The notes under the pieces: model-generated
Database searches by the model: none
What the model was told of the DNA's origin: nothing
The model's input: the letters and a program-made list of their open reading frames with translations, nothing else
Translations under genes and position numbers: made by a program
Source of the DNA: DASQBT01 sp963782495
GTDB lineage: Bacteria > Pseudomonadota > Gammaproteobacteria > Burkholderiales > Thiobacillaceae
DNA: 64,000 bases
Direction of reading: 5' to 3'
NCBI GenBank assembly: GCA_963782495.1
Contig: CAWAJU010000003.1
Span: 474,132-538,131, forward strand
Shown here: positions 58,690 through 64,000 of the stretch, piece after piece
Numbering within the stretch: position 1 is the first letter of the stretch
Layout: every line of letters begins with the position of its first letter

Positions 58690-58705
58690 CGGCACGCCAC
58701 TTGCT
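58690..58705 (+). promoter_or_regulatory. Sigma54 (-24/-12) promoter before the transporter-kinase gene
   Basis: CGGCACGCCACTTGCT matches the TGGCACG-N4-TTGCT consensus at all but the first base, with exact GG-N10-GC spacing (58691-58692 and 58703-58704). The predicted +1 is about 58716, right next to the annotated ATG at 58717, which has no Shine-Dalgarno sequence. Confidence 0.7.
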
Positions 58706-58716
58706 TAATTGTCGGC

Positions 58717-61700
58717 ATGTCTATCGATCAAGATTCCTTGCAGGGGAGCCCTGAAGCGATCCAGCGTGTCGTCAAGGTTCGCCGCGACTACAACACCTGG
58801 GTCGCCAACGAAACACTGGAAGACTACGCGCTGCGTTTTGCGCCGCGCAATTACCGCAAGTGGTCGGAAATGCGGGTCGCCAACACGGCGTTTGGCGCGT
58901 CCTCCTTTCTGGTGCTGGAAGCGGTGGGCGCCACGCTGCTGGTCAACTACGGCTTCGTCAATGCCGCATTGGCGATTCTCGCCACCGGCCTGATCATCTT
59001 CCTGGCCGGTCTGCCGATCAGCGTCTACGCGGCCCGCTACGGGCTGGATATGGACCTGCTGACCCGTGGCGCCAGCTTCGGCTACTTGGGCTCGACCATT
59101 ACCTCACTCATCTACGCCTCGTTCACTTTCATCTTCTTCGCTCTGGAAGCGGCCATCATGGCCTATGCCCTGGAACTGGCCGCTGGCGTCCCGCCAGCCT
59201 GGGGTTATCTGGTCTGTGCGCTGGTGGTGATCCCTTTGGTCACTCACGGCGTTACCGTTATCAGCAAGCTGCAAACGATTACCCAGCCAATTTGGCTGAT
59301 CATGCTGGCGCTTCCTTACCTGTTTATCCTGATCCGGGACCCGGGCGCTTTCTCCGGTATTGCCGCCTATGCCGGCAAGGGCTCCAATGGTTTTGACATC
59401 CACCTGTTCGGTGCCGCCATGGCTGTCGGTCTGGCCCTCATCACCCAGATGGGCGAGCAGGCCGATTACCTGCGTTTCATGCCTGAGCACACGCGCGCGA
59501 CCCATCGCCGCTGGTGGGGTGCAGTGCTGCTGGGTGGTCCAGGCTGGGTCGTGCCGGGAGTGGTAAAGATGCTGGGTGGCGCGTTGCTGGCTTGGCTCGC
59601 AATTCGCCATGCAGTACCGGCTCAGCGCGCCGTGGACCCCAACCAGATGTACCTGGTGGCGTACCAATATGTGTTTCCGAACTACGGCTGGGCGGTGGCT
59701 GCTACCGCGATCTTCGTGGTGATCTCGCAGCTTAAGATCAATGTCACCAATGCCTACGCCGGTTCGCTCGCGTGGTCAAACTTTTTCGCGCGCCTCACTC
59801 ACAGCCACCCGGGACGGGTGGTTTGGGTGGTGTTCAATACCGTGATTGCGCTCATGCTGATGGAGTTGGACCTGTTCCAGGCCCTGGGCCGGGTGCTGGG
59901 ACTCTATTCCAATGTGGCGGTGGCCTGGATGATGGTCGTGGTGGCTGACCTCGTGATCAACAAGCCGCTTGGGCTGTCGCCGCCGGGTATCGAATTCCGG
60001 CGGGCCTATCTTTACGACATCAACCCGGTCGGCGTGGGCGCCATGGGCACTGCGTCTGCCCTGTCGGTGGCCGCCTATTTGGGTTTCTTCGGCGCAGCCA
60101 TGCAACCCTTTGCCAGCTTTATTGCGCTGATCGCAGCCCTGGTTTGCACCCCCCTCATTGCCTGGATCACCGGCGGGCTGTATTACACCGCACGGCAGGT
60201 TGAGCCGGCGCCTAACCGCGCAAGCCAGATCGCGCCGAGTTCCACTCACGCCTGCTGCATCTGCGGCAAGCAATACGAAGCGGAGGACCTCGCGCGCTGC
60301 CCGGCTTACCGGGATCACATCTGCTCGCTGTGCTGTTCCCTGGACGCGCGCTGCCATGACTTGTGCAAGCCGAAGGCCCGTCTCAGCGCACAATGGGCAG
60401 CACTGCTGGAGCGCTTTCTGCCGGCGCGGGCGCAGCCTTATCTTGAGGCGGGACTCGGCCACTATCTTCTGCTCATGGCAGGCGTGTTGCCGTTTCTCGG
60501 CTTGCTTGTGGGGCTGCTCTATTACCAAGAGGTGCTGGCTTTGGCCGACGGCGCCCAGCTGTTGATACCTGCTCTCAAGCAGTCACTTCTGCGCGCCTTC
60601 GCCGTGCTCCTGCTGGTATCTGCCATCGTCGCCTGGTGGTTGGTGCTAACCCACAAGAGCCGCCAAGTGGCGCAAGAAGAATCCAACCGCCAGAACCAGC
60701 TGCTGATGCAGGAAATTGAATCGCACCGCCATACCGACGGTCTGTTGCAAACCGCCAGGCAGGTGGCGGACCAGGCCAACCAGGCCAAGAGTCGCTATAT
60801 CTCGACCATCAGCCATGAGCTGCGCACGCCGCTTAACAGCATTCTGGGTTACGCGCAGATTCTGGATGGCGACGGTTCCATTCCGGCCAATCGCCGGCAG
60901 GCCGTGAGCGTTATCCGCAGAAGTGGAGAGCACCTGCTGTCTCTGATCGAGGGCACACTGGACATCGCGCGTATCGAGAGCGGCAAGCTGGCCCTCAATC
61001 CGCGCCCGGTGGGTTTTCCGGACCTGGTCCGGGAAATGGTTGGGGTGTTCGAATTGCAGGCGCGCAACAAAGGCATTTACTTCGAGTTTCAGCAAATGGG
61101 CGAACTCCCTGGTTTCGTGCGCGCCGACCCGCACCGCTTGCGCCAGATTTTGTTCAACATCATTGGCAATGCGGTGAAATTTACCCTTAGTGGAGGTGTG
61201 GTGCTGAGGGTGAAATACCAGCGCGAGATCGCGCATTTTGAGATCGAAGACACGGGGCCGGGCATACCTGCGGAGGAACTGGAACAGGTGTTCGAGCCGT
61301 TCCTGCGCGGACGCAGCGCCTTGGCTGCGGCCACCGGCGGTACTGGACTGGGCCTGACCATCGCCAGAATGCTTACCGACCTAATGGGCGGCGAACTGAC
61401 AGTGGAGAGTCCGGCGACAGGCACAGGGACAAGCGGCTGCCTGTTTCGCCTGCGACTTTATCTTCCTCATCTGCGCGCCGCCCAGGTAGAACGCGAACGA
61501 CCGCGTGTTAGGCGCGTCGGTTATGTCGGCGTGCGCAGACGCCTACTCATCGTGGACAACGAGCGCATCGACCGGGAACTCCTTGCCAGCGTACTGGAAC
61601 CGATCGGCTTTCTTCTTGCCCAGGCCGATTCAGGTCAGAACTGCCTGGAGGTCGTTAGACGCTTTCAACCCCACTTGATCCTCATGGATCTCGCAATGCC

Positions 61701-62169
61701 TGACATGGATGGCTGGCAGACCATCCGGCGGTTGCGCGAGGGTATGACGGATGCTGAGATCGCGGTGATTTCCGCCAATGCATTCGACAAGGGGATGGAC
61801 AATGACGTCGGGGTCAGCCCTGACGAGTTCTTTACCAAACCTGTGAGCATTGACGAGTTGCTGGACTGGATGGGACGGCGCCTGAATCTGGAATGGATAA
61901 GCACGGAAGCCACGCTCGTGCCGGCCGAACCTTCAGAGCGCGCTCAGCTGGTGCTGCCGTGCGATGCTCAACTACGAGCCTTGGACGAGCAGATCGAAAT
62001 GGGCTTTCCGCGTGGCATCCGTGCAAAGCTGGACGAAATCGAAAAACTGGATGCCAGACACGGCGAATTTGTCGCCGTCATGCGCACCCTGGTGCGCCAG
62101 TTCCAATTTGATGTCATGCGGGAAATCCTGCGCAAGGGCATCGCTGAGAAGACTCATGACACTGTTTGA
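58717..62169 (+). CDS. NCS1-type permease fused to hybrid histidine kinase and receiver
   Basis: This 1150-residue membrane protein combines four parts. Residues about 15-490 are a nucleobase/cation symporter-1 (purine/cytosine permease-like) domain opening RRDYNTWVANETLEDYALRF, with about 12 helices. Residues 505-545 are cysteine-rich (CCICGKQYEAEDLARC, then CSLCCSLDARCHDLC), likely metal-binding. After two more helices comes a histidine kinase with phospho-acceptor His700 (ISTISHELRTPLNS), N-box FNIIGNAVKF and G-boxes DTGPGIP and GGTGLGL. Then comes a receiver with Asp991 (LILMDLAMPDMDG). The C-terminal ~90 residues are helical. It likely senses or imports a nitrogenous solute. The next regulator gene overlaps it by 14 bases. 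Confidence 0.92.
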   Translation: MSIDQDSLQGSPEAIQRVVKVRRDYNTWVANETLEDYALRFAPRNYRKWSEMRVANTAFGASSFLVLEAVGATLLVNYGFVNAALAILATGLIIFLAGLPISVYAARYGLDMDLLTRGASFGYLGSTITSLIYASFTFIFFALEAAIMAYALELAAGVPPAWGYLVCALVVIPLVTHGVTVISKLQTITQPIWLIMLALPYLFILIRDPGAFSGIAAYAGKGSNGFDIHLFGAAMAVGLALITQMGEQADYLRFMPEHTRATHRRWWGAVLLGGPGWVVPGVVKMLGGALLAWLAIRHAVPAQRAVDPNQMYLVAYQYVFPNYGWAVAATAIFVVISQLKINVTNAYAGSLAWSNFFARLTHSHPGRVVWVVFNTVIALMLMELDLFQALGRVLGLYSNVAVAWMMVVVADLVINKPLGLSPPGIEFRRAYLYDINPVGVGAMGTASALSVAAYLGFFGAAMQPFASFIALIAALVCTPLIAWITGGLYYTARQVEPAPNRASQIAPSSTHACCICGKQYEAEDLARCPAYRDHICSLCCSLDARCHDLCKPKARLSAQWAALLERFLPARAQPYLEAGLGHYLLLMAGVLPFLGLLVGLLYYQEVLALADGAQLLIPALKQSLLRAFAVLLLVSAIVAWWLVLTHKSRQVAQEESNRQNQLLMQEIESHRHTDGLLQTARQVADQANQAKSRYISTISHELRTPLNSILGYAQILDGDGSIPANRRQAVSVIRRSGEHLLSLIEGTLDIARIESGKLALNPRPVGFPDLVREMVGVFELQARNKGIYFEFQQMGELPGFVRADPHRLRQILFNIIGNAVKFTLSGGVVLRVKYQREIAHFEIEDTGPGIPAEELEQVFEPFLRGRSALAAATGGTGLGLTIARMLTDLMGGELTVESPATGTGTSGCLFRLRLYLPHLRAAQVERERPRVRRVGYVGVRRRLLIVDNERIDRELLASVLEPIGFLLAQADSGQNCLEVVRRFQPHLILMDLAMPDMDGWQTIRRLREGMTDAEIAVISANAFDKGMDNDVGVSPDEFFTKPVSIDELLDWMGRRLNLEWISTEATLVPAEPSERAQLVLPCDAQLRALDEQIEMGFPRGIRAKLDEIEKLDARHGEFVAVMRTLVRQFQFDVMREILRKGIAEKTHDTV

Positions 62170-63121
62170 CGCCACCAATAGCGACATTGTCCTGATTGTT
62201 GACGATGTCCCGGAAAACCTGTCCCTGTTGCACGACGCACTGGATGAAACCGGCTATACCGTGCTGGTCGCGACCAATGGCGAATCCGCCCTGCAACGCG
62301 CGCGCCAGAGTCGTCCTGACGTGATTTTGCTGGACGCTGTCATGCCCGGCATGGATGGCTTTGAAGTGGCGCGTCGCCTCAAGGCAGAATTCGCGACCCA
62401 GGCTATTCCCATTGTTTTCATGACCGGGCTGACCGAAACGGAGCATGTGGTGGCTGCCTTCTCTGCCGGCGGCGCCGATTATGTCACCAAGCCGATCCGG
62501 CCACAGGAAGTGCTGGCGCGCATCGCGGCTCACATGCGCAACGCCCGCCAGATGAAGCAGGCGCGTACCGCACTCGATGCATTTGGCCAGGCCACCCTGG
62601 TGGTGCGCGCGGCGGACGGAAGGCTGGTGTGGCAGACGCCCCTTGCGCGCAAGTTGCTCCATGCCTATCTCGACATGCACGATGACCGTGCCCCGCCCCG
62701 TTTGCTGGCTTGGATCGCGGATGCCCAGCGTGCCATCCGTGAAAGCCGCGAACTTCCGCTGCTCGCGAGCAGCGGTGCGCGGCGGCTTCTGGCGGGCCTG
62801 CATGACCCCAGTCGCCTGGGGCACGAAGGGGAGTGGCTCCTGGTCCTGCGGGAAGAAAACCATACTGCCGTCATCGAAGCGTTTATTGCCTTGTTCCGGC
62901 TCACCATGCGGGAAGCAGAAGTGCTCTACTGGGTCACCAAGGGCAAGATCAACAAGGACATTGGCGAGATCCTTGGCACCAGCCCCCGCACTGTGAACAA
63001 GCATCTCGAGCATGTATTCGAGAAGCTTGGGGTGGAAACCCGAACCGCCGCAGCCAATCTCGCAATGAGCAAGATGGGGATGAAGCCCGCCGCCGGGGAA
63101 GTGCGCCGCGTCGATCAATAG
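62156..63121 (+). CDS. Response regulator with LuxR-type output domain
   Basis: The 321-residue protein is the probable partner of the overlapping transporter-kinase. Its receiver (about 1-125) has DDVPENLS, phospho-acceptor Asp in VILLDAVMPGMDG and Lys in VTKPIRPQEV. A middle domain (about 140-240, PAS-like in size: ATLVVRAADGRLVWQTPLARKLL) follows, then a LuxR helix-turn-helix (LTMREAEVLYWVTKGKINKD and LGTSPRTVNKHLEHVFEKLGV). It should bind DNA of target genes when phosphorylated. The start at 62156 overlaps the kinase stop. Confidence 0.93.
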   Translation: MTLFDATNSDIVLIVDDVPENLSLLHDALDETGYTVLVATNGESALQRARQSRPDVILLDAVMPGMDGFEVARRLKAEFATQAIPIVFMTGLTETEHVVAAFSAGGADYVTKPIRPQEVLARIAAHMRNARQMKQARTALDAFGQATLVVRAADGRLVWQTPLARKLLHAYLDMHDDRAPPRLLAWIADAQRAIRESRELPLLASSGARRLLAGLHDPSRLGHEGEWLLVLREENHTAVIEAFIALFRLTMREAEVLYWVTKGKINKDIGEILGTSPRTVNKHLEHVFEKLGVETRTAAANLAMSKMGMKPAAGEVRRVDQ

Positions 63122-63150
63122 TCAGCTGCCGGCGGGGAGATCGCCCCGAT

Positions 63151-63189
63151 AAAGAAAAACATCACGGGCGGCACTGAGCCACCCGCGAT
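63151..63189 (-). terminator. Intrinsic terminator of the porin gene
   Basis: ATCGCGGGTGGC and GCCGCCCGTGAT (minus strand) pair over 12 positions with two G-U pairs around a 5-base loop, followed by GTTTTTCTTT. Confidence 0.85.
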
Positions 63190-63230
63190 GCATTCATATC
63201 AGGAAAGGTGTGCCGTTCCCAACCTGGTCC

Positions 63231-64000
63231 TTAGAACTGCAGTTGCAGGCCAAGAACAAAGCTCTTTACATCATGGGCTGCAGTCGCTTCGTTTTTGGCG
63301 TAAGTGGCGCTCAGGCGGGCATTGTGCCCGTCTATGATGTAGTTCAGACCGACGTCTGTTTCCTTGCTGGTGATGTTGGTCAGGTCTGCGTCGAAGTGCT
63401 GATAGCGAAGATACGGCTGAAACTTGCCCCAGCCAACTTGCGCCGGGATCAGGTAAGCGGCGCCTGCCAGGTAGCCCTTGCCTTGCGTGATGCCACCGAC
63501 GTCCATCAGGTCACTCGAATCATACTTGTAGTAGGCTCCTTCCAGGGTCATCACGCCGGCGTCGCCCAGCTTGTGCTCTAGCAAGGCGTCCGCGTTATAG
63601 CCCGTATAGTCGCCTTTTTGGCCAATGCCATTGACCACGCCGTCGGTCTCGAACATGCCAGCCACCGCGACGTCCAGTATTTCTGCCCCACCGAAGTAGG
63701 TGCTGCCGGTGTAATAGGCCGGCGCGGGGTCGGCGTCCCAGAAGCTGTACTGCACACGGCCGGCATAGAGCAGGTGGTTGTCGGAACCAGGAAGGATGTG
63801 GCGGTCGTGGCCCTCGAATGCGCCCGCCGCGTAGACCAGCTTCTTATCCAGGAGCTTGCCCCAGACGGTTGCACCGTCGTCGCGTCCCACAAGTTTGTTC
63901 GGGTACTGAGACACCACGCCCGGGTAATACCAGGCGAACATGTAGTAGGGGCCATCGAGATTGGCGCGGTCGCTCGGTGGCAACATGCGTCCGGCCCAGA
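63231..64000 (-). CDS. Outer-membrane porin, C-terminal part (5' end beyond window)
   Basis: The frame is open to the window edge and ends in the terminal-Phe beta-strand FVLGLQLQF typical of outer-membrane barrels. Alternating amphipathic strands are visible (LVYAAGAFEGHDR, HLLYAGRVQYSFWD, GVMTLEGAYYKYDSS, WGKFQPYLRYQHFD, NARLSATYAKNEAT), and a family-like segment WAGRMLPPSDRANLDGPYY lies just inside the edge. It resembles phosphate-selective porin O/P-like proteins, but the substrate is not evident. It is convergent with the transporter-kinase/LuxR pair, so the solute handled by one may not relate to the other. Confidence 0.82.
   Translation of the reverse strand, partial: WAGRMLPPSDRANLDGPYYMFAWYYPGVVSQYPNKLVGRDDGATVWGKLLDKKLVYAAGAFEGHDRHILPGSDNHLLYAGRVQYSFWDADPAPAYYTGSTYFGGAEILDVAVAGMFETDGVVNGIGQKGDYTGYNADALLEHKLGDAGVMTLEGAYYKYDSSDLMDVGGITQGKGYLAGAAYLIPAQVGWGKFQPYLRYQHFDADLTNITSKETDVGLNYIIDGHNARLSATYAKNEATAAHDVKSFVLGLQLQF

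Noticed and set aside
1..64000. CRISPR arrays, insertion sequences, prophage or integrase-type elements
   Set aside because: No regularly spaced repeats, transposase or integrase motifs, or attachment-site duplications were seen; the only repeats are the short hairpins listed.

Overview
The window looks like chromosome of a chemolithotrophic, sulfur-oxidising betaproteobacterium, probably of the Nitrosomonadales / Sulfuricella / Thiobacillus kind. This is inferred from gene content and protein character; no search was run. The pointers are a soxXYZAB thiosulfate-oxidation operon, a rhodanese-tusA-dsrE2 sulfur-relay cluster, a SoxW-like thioredoxin, three tandem DUF2173 genes, and betaproteobacterial arrangements such as pepA-holC-DUF2486-valS and apbC-dcd-arginine/lysine decarboxylase. 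Nearly all genes are intact and densely packed. I see no rRNA, tRNA, CRISPR array, transposase or prophage, so this is mostly backbone.

Layout: 0-8 kb holds a sigma54-type response regulator next to a truncated ExeA-like ATPase, a lone ABC ATPase, a carboxylesterase, an uncharacterised 568-residue protein and alaS. 8-12 kb is the sox operon, transcribed leftwards, with an intrinsic terminator between soxA and soxB. 12-19.6 kb carries a BepA-like protease, moaC, a lipoprotein and TlpA-like pair, the rhodanese/TusA/DsrE2 cluster, a FadL-type porin gene broken by about six frame changes, and an exported protein of unknown function. 19.6-29 kb has valS-DUF2486-holC-pepA, the lptFG pair, an RDD protein and the DUF2173 triplet.

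29-36 kb is branched-chain amino acid and phospholipid synthesis: ilvI-ilvH-ilvC-psd-pssA-leuA, with a candidate Leu-rich leader peptide before leuA. 36-45 kb has wrbA-hugZ-DUF2069, a YqhA protein, aspA, a thioredoxin/SoxW/TolC/short-adaptor operon, a lytic transglycosylase, proS and a spermidine-synthase-like gene. 45.9-54.7 kb has rppH, apbC, dcd, a large PLP decarboxylase and a DUF1631-EAL protein. 54.8-58.6 kb is rpsF-rpsR-rplI-dnaB-alr, without the priB often found between rpsF and rpsR. 58.7-63.1 kb encodes a fused NCS1 permease/histidine kinase/receiver and its LuxR-type regulator, behind a good sigma54 promoter match. A truncated porin gene closes the window.

Taken together, SoxXAYZB with no soxCD in the window, plus TusA/DsrE2/rhodanese carriers, fits a cell that oxidises thiosulfate through stored or carrier-bound sulfur handed to a cytoplasmic pathway encoded elsewhere. 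The most unusual items are the transporter-kinase fusion with its promoter geometry, the DUF2173 triplet, the periplasmic redox/export operon at 39.6-42.4 kb, and the shattered FadL gene.
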